From the NCBI GenBank assembly GCA_037623315.1, contig JBBJJH010000011.1:56981-120980 (forward strand): a DNA stretch of 64,000 nt. The letters run 5' to 3'. The notes under the pieces are model-generated. The model saw only the letters and a program-made list of their open reading frames with translations, did no database searches and was not told the origin of the DNA. Below, piece by piece: positions 17,630 through 27,067 of the stretch (within the stretch, counting starts at the first letter, position 1; each line of letters opens with the position of its first letter). The translations under genes and the position numbers were made by a program. The stretch comes from Halanaerobiaceae bacterium ANBcell28. Lineage in GTDB: Bacteria > Bacillota > Halanaerobiia > Halanaerobiales > DTU029.

Positions 17630-20600
17630 ATGTTTCTAAAAAAACTTAAAATTAATGGATTTAAATCCTTTGCAAATGGGATTACTATAGACTTTTCTGC
17701 TCCTTTAACAGCTATAGTTGGGCCAAATGGTAGTGGTAAGAGCAATGTAGTTGACGCTATTAGGTGGGCTATGGGTGAACAAAGTGCCAAGAGTCTTAGG
17801 GGTAGCAAGATGTCTGATATTATTTTTGCAGGAAGTGCGGATCATAAGCCGTTGAAGAAAGCTAGTGTTACTCTGTATTTTGATAATTCTAATAATGATT
17901 TAGGGATTGATAAAAAGACAGTAATAATAAAACGTTCTGTAAATATTGATGGACAAAGCGAATATTATTTAAATGGTTCTTCATGTCGTCTTAAAGATAT
18001 AGAGGAATTATTAATGGATACTGGATTAGGCAATGATACTTATTCTATTGTAGGTCAGGGTAAAATAGACTCTATTTTAAATAGCAAAGCAGAGAAATTA
18101 CGTGAATTGTTTGAAGAAGCAGCAGGAATAGTAAAACATAAAACAAGAAAGAATGAAGCAGAAAGACGATTAAATAAAACAAGGCAGGATTTGCAAAGGG
18201 TTAAGGATTTGATTTGGGAATTGGACAAACAGGTCAAACCTCTGAAAAAATCAGCTGAGAAGGCAAGTAAATATAAACGTTTGAGGAATGAATTAAAGGT
18301 TTTAGAGGTTAATCTATTACTGGATCGCTGGGAAAATAACAAAAAAGATTTAATGGTAACAAATAAGGAAAAACAAAATTTATTATATAAACTGAATAAA
18401 GCTGAAAAAGATCTGGAATCAATAAAAAGAAATCTTGAAGAAAAAAAAGATAAATTAAGAAATGATGAAGAACTTATAGAAAGATTACAGGAAACTTTTT
18501 ATCAAACAAAAATTAAAAGAGAACAAGCTGAAAATAATATAAATGTTTTACTTGAAAGAGATAAAGGAATTAGAAGAGAAAAAAGTAATTTAGAATTACA
18601 AATTACTAATATAAGCAATAGAAAAGAAGAACTTAAATGTAAAGAGAATTCATTAATCGAAAATCTAAATACTGTAAAGGAAGAAGAAATTGAACTTTTA
18701 AATAAAATTCAATCTATTGAGAATACAGTATTAAAACAAAGAAAATTGATTAATGAAAAGAAAAATTCACTTTTAAATAGACGTAACGCTATACTTAATG
18801 AAAATATGGAGATTAATGATATTAACTCAGCAATGGAGAAAGCTAAGGAAAAAAGTAGGTATTTAGAAATAGAAATCAATAAAATGATAGAAAAACGGGA
18901 GAATGTTTCCCTTGAATTAGATAAAGTAATATCAGAAATAGAAAAACTAGAAAAAATAAAAGAAGAATGTCAAAAAGAGTTTATTACTTCTAACAATATC
19001 TTAATATCTCAGAAAGAAAAACAAGAAGAACTTAAAAATGAACTTAAAGATATTAAGTCTAAAAAAGAAAAAATAAAGGAAAAATTAAATCACGATTCTT
19101 CTAAACTATCTATATTACAAGGTATGGAAGAAAACTATCAGGGATATTTTAGGGGAGTAAAGACAATTTTGAAAGAGAAAGAATCAATACCTGGAATTAT
19201 TGGTGTTGTAGCTGATTTAATTAATTTAGAGAAAAAATATGAACTAGCTATTGAAACAGCCCTTGGTGCCAAGTTACAAAATATTGTAACTGAAGATGAT
19301 AATGTAGCCAGAAAAGCAGTGAAATTTCTAAAGAAAAGCAAGGGTGGTAGGGCTACCTTTTTGCCATTAAATATGGTTAGAGCTAAAAAGGCTAAGATTG
19401 ATAAAATGGATATTACTAATATGGATGGTTATATAGGTCTGGCTTCTGAAGTAATAAATTACGATGATAAATTAGATAGTGTATTTAATAGTCTTCTTGG
19501 TAAAACAATTGTTGCTAAAGATATTGATACTGCAACAGAAATATCTAAAAAAATAAAAAGTAGTTTAAAAGTTGTTACTTTAGCAGGTGAATTTATAAAT
19601 TCTACTGGTGCTATAACTGGTGGAAGTCAGGTTAAAAATAACAAAGGCTTATTAGCACGAAATAGAGAGATAGAAGAGTTACTTGAAAGTGTTAAAAAAT
19701 CAAAGAAAGATGTAGAGTATGAAAATACAAAGGAAAATGAAAAAGAAGAAAGATTAGAAGAATTAACTTTAATAGAAAATAATAAAAGTGCTGAGCTTAG
19801 GGAATTAGAATTTAAGATTAATGATCTAAACAAAGACTTAGCTAATTTTAATAAAGATAAAACTAGACTAGAAGTAGACTTAAAGAATATTGAAAATGAT
19901 TTTACAGAAAGCAAGAAAAAATTAGCTGAGAATAATGAAGATAAATTGAAATTAGAAGAAAAATTATCTACAATAAATAATGAATTTAGTAAAGAAAAAG
20001 AACAAATAAATGAAAAAGAAAATGAGATAAAGGCCTTAGAAGAAAACGAAGAAAAAATAAATAAGACATTGACAGATATGAGAATTCAACTAGCTACTAT
20101 TAGAGAAAAGAAAAGTAATATCATATCTGAAACAAAAGAGCTTGCAGATGAAATAATTAAGTCTGATGAAATAAAAGAAAAAACTAATCTTGAGAAGAAT
20201 GAACTTATCAAAAAGTTAGATGATATACAGATAAGAAAGAAAAAATTAGAAGAACTAGAAAAAAAGTTTAGAGATCAGATAAGCAATCTAGAAAAAGAGT
20301 ATAATGAAAAGCAAGAGCAATTTGAAAAAGAAGAAATAAATCTTGAAAAATTTGAGGAAAAGTACAGTAATGAACAGAGTCAGTTAAGTAGTCTTAAAGA
20401 TGAAAATCATAAACTAGACTTAAAGATTAATAGAATGGAAGATAAAAATTTACAGATTTCAGAAAGACTGTCAGAGGAATATGGAATTGATGCAAATCTA
20501 GGAATTGAAGAAAGAATAGAGATAAATAATTATAAGCAAATTACAAGAAAAATTAAGGAATTTAAGGACTCTATAAAAGCTCTAGGACCTGTAAATATAG

Positions 20601-21187
20601 CTGCAATTGAAGAATATGAAGAACTACTTAGCAGGTTGAATTATCTAAAGGAACAAGAAGAAGATTTGCTGACTGCCAGGAATTCAATTGAGCAAATTAT
20701 AGCAGAATTAGAAAAGAAGATGAGTGAATTGTTCTATCAGACATTTGTTGAAGTTAAAGAAGAATTTGAAAATATATTTGAAAAATTATTTAACGGAGGG
20801 AAAGCCGCTCTTAGATTAAATAAACCAGAAAACTTATTAGAGACAGGTGTTGAAATAGAGGCTCAACCTCCAGGAAAACAGTTGAAAAAACTATCGTTAA
20901 TGTCTGGAGGAGAAAGAGCTTTAACAGCAATTGCTTTAGTTTTTGCTTTTCTAAAAGTTAACCCAAGTCCTATGTATATACTTGATGAAATTGATGCCCC
21001 ATTAGATGATGCAAATGTTAGACGATTTGCAAGTTATCTAAATGAATATTCACAGTATGTACAATTCTTATTAATAACACATAATAAAATAATGATGACA
21101 GAAGCTATGGCTATATATGGTATAACGATGGAATCAAAAGGTGTGTCAAAGATGGTTTCATTACGTTTAGATGAAGACATCGCATAA
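17630..21187 (+). CDS. smc: Chromosome segregation protein SMC
   Basis: An 1185-residue protein from ATG 17630 (GTG 17621 in frame lies in the ribosome site GGGGTGG). Walker A is GPNGSGKSN at residues 31-39. Two long Lys/Glu-rich coiled coils flank a hinge (about residues 505-670; GIIGVVADLINLEKKYELAIETALG and AITGGSQVKNN). The C-terminal head has the signature LSLMSGGERALTAIALVFAF and the Walker B MYILDEIDAPLDDAN. It is the ATPase of the Smc-ScpAB complex; scpA and scpB are on the same strand upstream. It ends 26 bases before the JAMM-like gene and probably starts an operon with it, ftsY and murI. Confidence 0.96.
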   Translation: MFLKKLKINGFKSFANGITIDFSAPLTAIVGPNGSGKSNVVDAIRWAMGEQSAKSLRGSKMSDIIFAGSADHKPLKKASVTLYFDNSNNDLGIDKKTVIIKRSVNIDGQSEYYLNGSSCRLKDIEELLMDTGLGNDTYSIVGQGKIDSILNSKAEKLRELFEEAAGIVKHKTRKNEAERRLNKTRQDLQRVKDLIWELDKQVKPLKKSAEKASKYKRLRNELKVLEVNLLLDRWENNKKDLMVTNKEKQNLLYKLNKAEKDLESIKRNLEEKKDKLRNDEELIERLQETFYQTKIKREQAENNINVLLERDKGIRREKSNLELQITNISNRKEELKCKENSLIENLNTVKEEEIELLNKIQSIENTVLKQRKLINEKKNSLLNRRNAILNENMEINDINSAMEKAKEKSRYLEIEINKMIEKRENVSLELDKVISEIEKLEKIKEECQKEFITSNNILISQKEKQEELKNELKDIKSKKEKIKEKLNHDSSKLSILQGMEENYQGYFRGVKTILKEKESIPGIIGVVADLINLEKKYELAIETALGAKLQNIVTEDDNVARKAVKFLKKSKGGRATFLPLNMVRAKKAKIDKMDITNMDGYIGLASEVINYDDKLDSVFNSLLGKTIVAKDIDTATEISKKIKSSLKVVTLAGEFINSTGAITGGSQVKNNKGLLARNREIEELLESVKKSKKDVEYENTKENEKEERLEELTLIENNKSAELRELEFKINDLNKDLANFNKDKTRLEVDLKNIENDFTESKKKLAENNEDKLKLEEKLSTINNEFSKEKEQINEKENEIKALEENEEKINKTLTDMRIQLATIREKKSNIISETKELADEIIKSDEIKEKTNLEKNELIKKLDDIQIRKKKLEELEKKFRDQISNLEKEYNEKQEQFEKEEINLEKFEEKYSNEQSQLSSLKDENHKLDLKINRMEDKNLQISERLSEEYGIDANLGIEERIEINNYKQITRKIKEFKDSIKALGPVNIAAIEEYEELLSRLNYLKEQEEDLLTARNSIEQIIAELEKKMSELFYQTFVEVKEEFENIFEKLFNGGKAALRLNKPENLLETGVEIEAQPPGKQLKKLSLMSGGERALTAIALVFAFLKVNPSPMYILDEIDAPLDDANVRRFASYLNEYSQYVQFLLITHNKIMMTEAMAIYGITMESKGVSKMVSLRLDEDIA

Positions 21188-21213
21188 GGAAATTAGCATA
21201 AGGAGTGTTTATA

Positions 21214-22377
21214 TTGCCATTGATTAAAGGTATAGCAAAGGAAATAGTAGATAGACTAGAAAAACGAAGTGTGAACTTAGGCCAGGGCCGTAATGTAGGA
21301 GTAATTGCTTTTATTGATGAGGACAAATATATAAGTAAGTATGCTAAGATTGTAGATGGTGGTTTATCAGGATTACCATATAGAAAGTTGTTAGCAACTG
21401 TAGTAGGCTGTAATTCTGGATCTTTATTAGAATTGATTAATCTTCTGCCAGAAAACGCTGTTATTATTTCTACTATACCAGGAAAAACGGGAATAATAAC
21501 CAGCACCGGGGGAATAAATATATTTGATAAAGCAATTATTAAAGTTGGAATTAAAAACAAGAAGGCTGTAGCAGCAGGTATCTTGTATCCAGAGACTAAA
21601 TTATTTAACTTAGCCTCTCATTCAGAAAAAATGCAATTAAAGAATTTAGCTGCAAAAACTATGGATGAGGAGAAAGAATCACTTAGAGAAATATCCAAGT
21701 TGCACTTGAAATATTTAGAAATATCTAGTTCTTTAGATATTGTGGATATTCCAGCAGAAAATATAGAAAATATTTATAAAGATAAGTTTAAGAAATTAAA
21801 TCATATCAGAATTCAGAGTAGTAAAAGGAAAAATATACTTGCCATAGATAAGGTTTTTGCGGAAGAATTGGTTGGAAAATCTAATAGAGTAGAGCAAGGC
21901 AGAGAAGTTGCAGCTATTGGTCTTGTAAATGAAAATGGAATTGTTGAGAGAGCAGGAGAGATTGTAGTAGGAGGCTTAGGGTATGTTCCTTCTAGATTAT
22001 TAGCCTCTTCTTACAAAGATATTTCTGAGTATTCTTTAAGAAAAGCCTATACAGATATTATCCCAGAGAATGCTGTTATTGTACATACTCATCCTGGTGG
22101 TACTGGAGTTATGCATATGGGTGATGCTATGGCTGGTCCAGGAACCTGGGGTAGAGCTATCATAGCAATTGGACATAATAAAGATGGAGAAATTAAAGGG
22201 GCAACAGTTATTAGATACAAAGATAAACTAGCTGAACTTGCTAATGAATATGAGGATATAGATCAAGATTTTTTTAAAGCCGAGACAACAGCTGAAGAAG
22301 CTGCAATTCGTAAAAGACGTTATGAGATTGCTCAAGAATTTACTGATTTATGTGAAGAAATTGAGATAAGAGAGTGA
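21214..22377 (+). CDS. JAMM/MPN-like protein with one intact and one degenerate repeat
   Basis: The start is set at TTG 21214, eight bases after AAGGAG. The 387-residue protein contains two related halves: residues 23-127 and 226-337 align with an offset of about 205, and both contain PENAVI. The second half has HTHPGGTGVMHMGD at 291-304. Its spacing His-x-His-Pro-x6-X-x-x-Asp is that of JAMM zinc isopeptidases, with His301 where serine is usual. In the first half the same positions read STIPGKTGIITSTGG, so all metal ligands are lost. A charged helical tail follows. It sits between smc and ftsY. I do not recognise a named family; a metal-dependent peptidase or a binding domain is possible. 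Confidence 0.6.
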   Translation: MPLIKGIAKEIVDRLEKRSVNLGQGRNVGVIAFIDEDKYISKYAKIVDGGLSGLPYRKLLATVVGCNSGSLLELINLLPENAVIISTIPGKTGIITSTGGINIFDKAIIKVGIKNKKAVAAGILYPETKLFNLASHSEKMQLKNLAAKTMDEEKESLREISKLHLKYLEISSSLDIVDIPAENIENIYKDKFKKLNHIRIQSSKRKNILAIDKVFAEELVGKSNRVEQGREVAAIGLVNENGIVERAGEIVVGGLGYVPSRLLASSYKDISEYSLRKAYTDIIPENAVIVHTHPGGTGVMHMGDAMAGPGTWGRAIIAIGHNKDGEIKGATVIRYKDKLAELANEYEDIDQDFFKAETTAEEAAIRKRRYEIAQEFTDLCEEIEIRE

Positions 22378-22404
22378 ATAAATTTTTATCAAAGGAGTAT
22401 GGAT

Positions 22405-23616
22405 ATGCTTAACATTTTTAAAAGGAAAAAGAAAAAGGAAGATAAAATTAATAAAGAAGAATTAGAAAAAAAGGAGTTTGAAGAAAAGGAAATTGAAGAC
22501 TTAGTAGAAAATGAAGACTTAGAAGAAAATAAAGCTGTACATGAAGATGAATTTATTGAAGAAGAAAATTTAATAGAAGATGATATTCATAAAAATGATA
22601 TTAAACATAATGATATTCTTCAAAGTGATCTAGAGGATAATAATCTAGAGGATAAAGAAATAAATAATGAAGAAGTATTGGAAAATGATGAAAAAAGCAA
22701 AAAAGGATTATTTTCTCGACTAAAAAGCGGTTTAAGTAAGACTAGAGATGGATTTATTAATCGTGTAAATAATTTGTTTTCTTCTTTTACAAGTATTGAT
22801 GATGAATTGTTTGAAGAACTTGAAGAAATTCTTATTCAGGCAGATGTAGGAGTAAAGACCACTATGGATCTGGTTGAACAATTAGAAGAACGAGTAGAAG
22901 AAGAAGGCATCAAAGATCCTGAAGCTTTAAATGGAATTTTCAAGGAAGAATTAAGTAATCTATTAAAAAGTCAGAACACTAAGCTTGAACTTAAAGATAA
23001 TACTCTAAACATATTAATGGTTGTAGGTGTAAATGGTGCTGGTAAGACTACTACTATTGCTAAAATAGCACAGAGATTTAAAAAAGAAAAGAAAAAGATA
23101 TTGTTAGCAGCTGGTGATACCTTCCGTGCTGCTGCTATTGATCAGTTGCAGGTATGGGGTGATAGAGTAGGAGCTAATGTAATTGCACAGCAAGAGGGTT
23201 CTGATGCTGCTGCAGTTGCTTATGATGCTGTACAAGCAGCTAAAGCTAGAGAATCTGATTTGTTAATAATAGATACAGCGGGTAGACTTCATACTCAGAA
23301 AAATTTGATGGAAGAATTAAAGAAAGTTAGAAGGGTTATAGATAGAGAAGCAGAAGATGCTAATGTTGAAGTCCTTTTAGTTCTTGATGCAACTACTGGG
23401 CAAAATGCTATGAATCAAGCAAAATTATTTAATGAAGCTGTTCAAGTTAATGGCATTGCTTTAACTAAATTAGATGGTACAGCTAAAGGCGGTATAGTAA
23501 TTGCTATTAAAAATGAATTAGGTATAGCCATTAAACTAATAGGTGTAGGAGAAGCAGCGGAAGACTTACAGGATTTTGATGCAGATAAGTTTGTTAATGC
23601 TCTATTTTCTGAGTAA
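22405..23616 (+). CDS. ftsY: Signal recognition particle receptor FtsY
   Basis: The start is set at ATG 22405, seven bases after AAAGGAG; ATG 22399 is too close. The 403-residue protein has a highly charged acidic N-terminal region (residues 1-100, with many Glu, Asp and Lys), then the N domain and the SRP-type GTPase: G1 VNGAGKTTTIAKIA, the DTFRAAAIDQL loop, G3 DTAGRLHTQKNLMEEL and G4 TKLDGTAKGG. It docks the SRP-ribosome complex at the membrane. It lies 27 bases after the JAMM-like gene and 25 before murI. Confidence 0.95.
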   Translation: MLNIFKRKKKKEDKINKEELEKKEFEEKEIEDLVENEDLEENKAVHEDEFIEEENLIEDDIHKNDIKHNDILQSDLEDNNLEDKEINNEEVLENDEKSKKGLFSRLKSGLSKTRDGFINRVNNLFSSFTSIDDELFEELEEILIQADVGVKTTMDLVEQLEERVEEEGIKDPEALNGIFKEELSNLLKSQNTKLELKDNTLNILMVVGVNGAGKTTTIAKIAQRFKKEKKKILLAAGDTFRAAAIDQLQVWGDRVGANVIAQQEGSDAAAVAYDAVQAAKARESDLLIIDTAGRLHTQKNLMEELKKVRRVIDREAEDANVEVLLVLDATTGQNAMNQAKLFNEAVQVNGIALTKLDGTAKGGIVIAIKNELGIAIKLIGVGEAAEDLQDFDADKFVNALFSE

Positions 23617-23641
23617 AATATAGGGAATTGGAGATGGAATA

Positions 23642-24430
23642 ATGCGTATCGGATTTTTTGATTCTGGAATTGGGGGATTGACAGTTTTAAAAGATACTTT
23701 GAATTACTTGCCTCGAGCTAAGTATTTGTATTATGCTGATACTTTGAATGTACCATATGGTACAAAAACAAGAAGTCAAGTAAGAAACTATATTTTTAGA
23801 GCTGCTGATTTTATATTCCAGAAAAATATAGATGCTTTATTAATTGCCTGTAATACGGCAACTAGTATAGCTATTAAGGATTTAAGAGAGAAATATGATA
23901 TACCGATTATTGGTATGGAGCCTGCAGTCAAACCTGCTTTGGAAAGATGTGGTAATAAGCGAGTTTTAGTTACTGCAACTCCTTTAACTTTAGAAGAAGA
24001 TAAATATGAAAACCTTGTTTCTCGCCTTAATGCAGATGACAAGGTAGATTCTCTGGCTCTTCCAGAATTAGTTGAATTTGCTGAGAGCTTTGAATTCGAT
24101 GAAAGAACTATAAAAAATTATTTCTTTGATAAGTTATCAAGTTTTAATTTAGACTTATATGGAACAATTGTCCTAGGATGTACACATTTTATATATTATA
24201 AAAAAATTCTTTCAAAAATTTTACCTTCTCATATAGATATTATCGATGGTAACCTAGGTACTGTTAAGCATTTGTTAAGGGTTTTGAAGCTAACAAGGAA
24301 TAAATATACAAAAGAGAGTCATAATAATGAAAGATTCGATATAAGTTATTATGTTTCAGGTAAAGCTAGAAAACTTGATTCAATTTCCAAATATATTAAA
24401 TATTTGGCTGATGCTGAGCAAGAAAGATGA
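23642..24430 (+). CDS. murI: Glutamate racemase
   Basis: A 262-residue protein beginning RIGFFDSGIGGLTVLKDTL, the conserved start of MurI. The two catalytic cysteines are in LLIACNTATSIA (residue about 72) and VLGCTHFIYY (about 181). YADTLNVPYGTKT is the substrate loop. It makes D-glutamate for peptidoglycan. The ATG follows GGAGATGG. It is the last gene of the smc-ftsY run; a leader and terminator region follows before citrate synthase. Confidence 0.94.
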   Translation: MRIGFFDSGIGGLTVLKDTLNYLPRAKYLYYADTLNVPYGTKTRSQVRNYIFRAADFIFQKNIDALLIACNTATSIAIKDLREKYDIPIIGMEPAVKPALERCGNKRVLVTATPLTLEEDKYENLVSRLNADDKVDSLALPELVEFAESFEFDERTIKNYFFDKLSSFNLDLYGTIVLGCTHFIYYKKILSKILPSHIDIIDGNLGTVKHLLRVLKLTRNKYTKESHNNERFDISYYVSGKARKLDSISKYIKYLADAEQER

Positions 24431-24523
24431 AATTTTTCAATAAAATTAGGTACTTAGATCTAAAATAGTAGTATTTTTATACATTGTATTCGAGTAGTAT
24501 TTTAGTAGTATAGCAGTAAAAAC

Positions 24524-24552
24524 TTGAATTTTTTCTGATTTTATGATAATAT
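24524..24552 (+). promoter_or_regulatory. Candidate sigma-A promoter for citrate synthase
   Basis: TTGAAT (24524-24529) and TAATAT (24547-24552) with a 17-base spacer, about 130 bases upstream of the citrate synthase start. There is too little room for a promoter after the hairpin at 24626-24654, so transcription of the gene probably begins here. Confidence 0.4.
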
Positions 24553-24625
24553 TTATTATATAAATATGTATAAATTTAAATAATCTAAAAAAATTACTAT
24601 ACAATAAATTATGAACTAGTATTTC

Positions 24626-24654
24626 TGGCCGAAAGGCCATTTCTTTTTCTTTTT
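24626..24654 (+). terminator. Hairpin terminator or attenuator before citrate synthase
   Basis: Stem TGGCC/GGCCA with a GAAA tetraloop, then TTTCTTTTTCTTTTT. Only 26 bases separate the T tract from the citrate synthase ATG. It may end murI transcripts, and if the promoter lies upstream it would also attenuate citrate synthase. Confidence 0.75.
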
Positions 24655-24680
24655 AGATTTAAGTAGTAAGGAGTGAGTAT

Positions 24681-25949
24681 ATGAATTATAAAATTCAAGA
24701 GTTGTTAAAAGAGTTAAAAGATCCAAAGGTAAAAGAACAATACACACAATTAATATTTACATTACTAGAAAAAGGTTATTTTCCAGGATTAGCAGGTGTT
24801 CCAGTTGTTAAGTCTGGAGTTAGTTTTGTTGATGGGAAGAAAGGTACACTTAGATATAGGGGTTATCCAGTACAGGAAATTGCTGAACATTGTTCTTATG
24901 AAGATTTAACTTACTTATTATTAAAAGGTGATTTACCATTACATGAAGAAAGATTGGCTTTAAAAGAGCAATTGCTAGAAAGTAGACAACTTAACTATGA
25001 TGTTAGTAAAGTTATTGTAGAAATGGATAAGGATTTACACCCTATGTATATGCTTAGTTCAGCTGTTATGCTTTTGCAAGGTACAGATGAAAAATGCTTT
25101 GAGGTTGATAACTATCATGCTAACTTTAATCGTAGCGTAAATTTAATTTCTAAGATACCAAGTATAATAGGTGTTTTTAAAAATAAGTATCCTTATTTTG
25201 CGAAAGAAGAAGACTTTGATTCTTTTGCCCAATATTGTTTATATGCATATAATGAAGATGCTGCTGAAAATGAAGAACTTGTTAATATTTTTGAAAAGAT
25301 ATTAATTTTACATGCAGATCATACAATGAATAATAGTACATTTTCAGTTAGGTCTGTTGCTTCATCAAAGGCAAGTATTTATGCATCAATTGCATCAGCT
25401 ATTAATTCTCTTTCAGGCCCGTTACATGGTGGTGCTAATGAAAAGGTAATTGCAATGTTAGAAGAAATATCTTCTCCAGATAATGTTGAAGAATATGTAA
25501 ATGAAAAGTTAGAAGCAAAGGAAAAGATTATGGGAATAGGACATAGGGTTTATAAAACATATGATCCGAGAGCTTTATTCTTAAAAAATAGAATTATACC
25601 TATGATTTTTGGAAAAGAAAGAATTATAGATATAGATTCAGAAACCGAAATATTATATGAAACAGCTAAAAAGGTAGAAGAAGTTGTTTTAGATAAATTA
25701 TCTGGTAAAAAACTTTACCCTAACGTAGATTTTTGGTCTGGTTTGGTACTTAAAGCAATGGGAATTGATCCTTCATACTTTACTACTATATTTACATTAG
25801 GTAGGATTATGGGATGGACAGCTCATTGGGTAGAACATCTGGAAGTAAAGAATCGTATTTTCAGACCTTATCAATTGTATGATGGAATGGCTGAACGCCA
25901 TATTATAATAGATGCAGAAGAAGAAATTGCAAGTTCAAAAGTTCAATAA
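24681..25949 (+). CDS. gltA: Citrate synthase
   Basis: A 422-residue citrate synthase family enzyme. GLAGVPVVKSGVSFVDGKKGTLRYRGYPVQEIA is the N-terminal signature. ILHADHTMNNSTFSVR and LSGPLHGGANEKVI hold the active-site histidine, GIGHRVYKTYDPRA holds the second, and NVDFWSGLVLKAMG holds the catalytic Asp. It joins acetyl-CoA and oxaloacetate to citrate, which in an anaerobe supplies 2-oxoglutarate for the glutamate pathway encoded elsewhere in the window. 2-methylcitrate synthase cannot be excluded from sequence alone. The ATG follows AAGGAGTGAG. A very strong terminator follows, so it is monocistronic. Confidence 0.93.
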   Translation: MNYKIQELLKELKDPKVKEQYTQLIFTLLEKGYFPGLAGVPVVKSGVSFVDGKKGTLRYRGYPVQEIAEHCSYEDLTYLLLKGDLPLHEERLALKEQLLESRQLNYDVSKVIVEMDKDLHPMYMLSSAVMLLQGTDEKCFEVDNYHANFNRSVNLISKIPSIIGVFKNKYPYFAKEEDFDSFAQYCLYAYNEDAAENEELVNIFEKILILHADHTMNNSTFSVRSVASSKASIYASIASAINSLSGPLHGGANEKVIAMLEEISSPDNVEEYVNEKLEAKEKIMGIGHRVYKTYDPRALFLKNRIIPMIFGKERIIDIDSETEILYETAKKVEEVVLDKLSGKKLYPNVDFWSGLVLKAMGIDPSYFTTIFTLGRIMGWTAHWVEHLEVKNRIFRPYQLYDGMAERHIIIDAEEEIASSKVQ

Positions 25950-25960
25950 AAAGATTATTA

Positions 25961-26003
25961 AGTCCCATAAGTAGTCGTTATGACTACTTATGGGACTTTT
26001 TTA
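25961..26003 (+). terminator. Strong intrinsic terminator after citrate synthase
   Basis: A perfect 16-bp stem (25961-25976 with 25982-25997), loop GTTAT, then six T. Confidence 0.95.
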
Positions 26004-26416
26004 CTTTGATGTTTCAGATATAGAAAGGTATGGAATTTTATTAATCTTTGCTTTTAAAACATGCAGGAATTGGATGAGCTTGAGAGAAATATAATAAAAA
26101 GATAATCTTAGTTAATAATGGAATCTTATATTTAATAAAATAGCTATGTTAAAAAGGAGCGTAGTTATATAGATAATTATTCCTTAATTTTTTTATTTAT
26201 GATTTGATTTTTCCATAAAATTGGTATATAATTTCATAAAGAACTTATATATGCAATGCTTACTATTTATTCTTCATGTATTTGTACAGGCTTAGTAAAT
26301 AAGATTTATTTATGTCTTGTACAGTAGTTATTTGTATAGTTAGTTTTGTATAGAACAAAGGTTACTATCCTTTGTTTATAAAAATATAAATATATTACAT
26401 ATAAGGAGCGATTAAC
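26004..26416. other. AT-rich intergenic stretch upstream of the surface-protein cluster
   Basis: No gene is apparent. There is a 14-codon open frame (MQELDELERN...) near 26060 without a ribosome site, several TTGTAC/TTGTAT runs at 26319-26350, and an inverted repeat AACAAAGG/CCTTTGTT at 26354-26376 with no T tract, which would sit in the 5' leader of the outer-membrane gene. Confidence 0.4.
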
Positions 26417-26980
26417 TTGAAAAAAATGATATTAATTAGTATTTTATTTATTTTTTTATTTTTAAATGTTAGTGTTGTTGAAGCTGTGAGTTTTAATATT
26501 GGGGCATATGAATCATTCAATATTAGAGCTGGTATTAGTTATAATACATATTCACTTGAAGAATTAAATAAGTTTATGGGTGGTGCAGTTGATGGGGGAA
26601 TTAGTTTTAATATAAGTGCATCAGAATCTTATGAAACTCTTGCTATAGGAATAGAACTAGAGCATATGTTTATCACATATGATTTATATTTAGATAGGAA
26701 AGTGACTGCTTCAAATACAGGATTATTAGTATTTATGAATTATAAAATCACTGATAATCTTAGATTAAATACTGCACTTGGATCTTATATGGCAAATATT
26801 AATGATGTAGGTGATAATTACAGGTCATTTGCACCTGGTGCTAAGTTGGGTTTGGAAGGAAATATTGGAGTTACAGATGAAATGAATTTAGCCATTAAAG
26901 GAAATTATCGCTTTGCTAGTGTAGGAGATGTTGATTTTAGTGGTTTTGAAATTGGTTTATTAGGTGAGTATAAGTTTTAG
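26417..26980 (+). CDS. Outer-membrane beta-barrel protein
   Basis: A 187-residue protein starting at TTG 26417 eight bases after AAGGAG. Residues 1-22 are a signal peptide (KKMILISILFIFLFLNVSVVEA). The mature part alternates polar and hydrophobic residues in short strands separated by turns (GISFNISASESYETLAIGIELEH; NLRLNTALGSYMANI; GLEGNIGVTDEMNLAIKGNYRF). The chain ends with EIGLLGEYKF, whose terminal Phe is the classic signal for outer-membrane insertion. It is therefore good evidence for a diderm envelope. It is followed by two LRR lipoprotein genes. Confidence 0.8.
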   Translation: MKKMILISILFIFLFLNVSVVEAVSFNIGAYESFNIRAGISYNTYSLEELNKFMGGAVDGGISFNISASESYETLAIGIELEHMFITYDLYLDRKVTASNTGLLVFMNYKITDNLRLNTALGSYMANINDVGDNYRSFAPGAKLGLEGNIGVTDEMNLAIKGNYRFASVGDVDFSGFEIGLLGEYKF

Positions 26981-27067
26981 AAATATAATTCTAGTAGTCA
27001 ATTTTTTTAATTTAAATAACATTAAATTATTTGTTTTTAAAATTATAATATAAATGGGGGATTAGCA

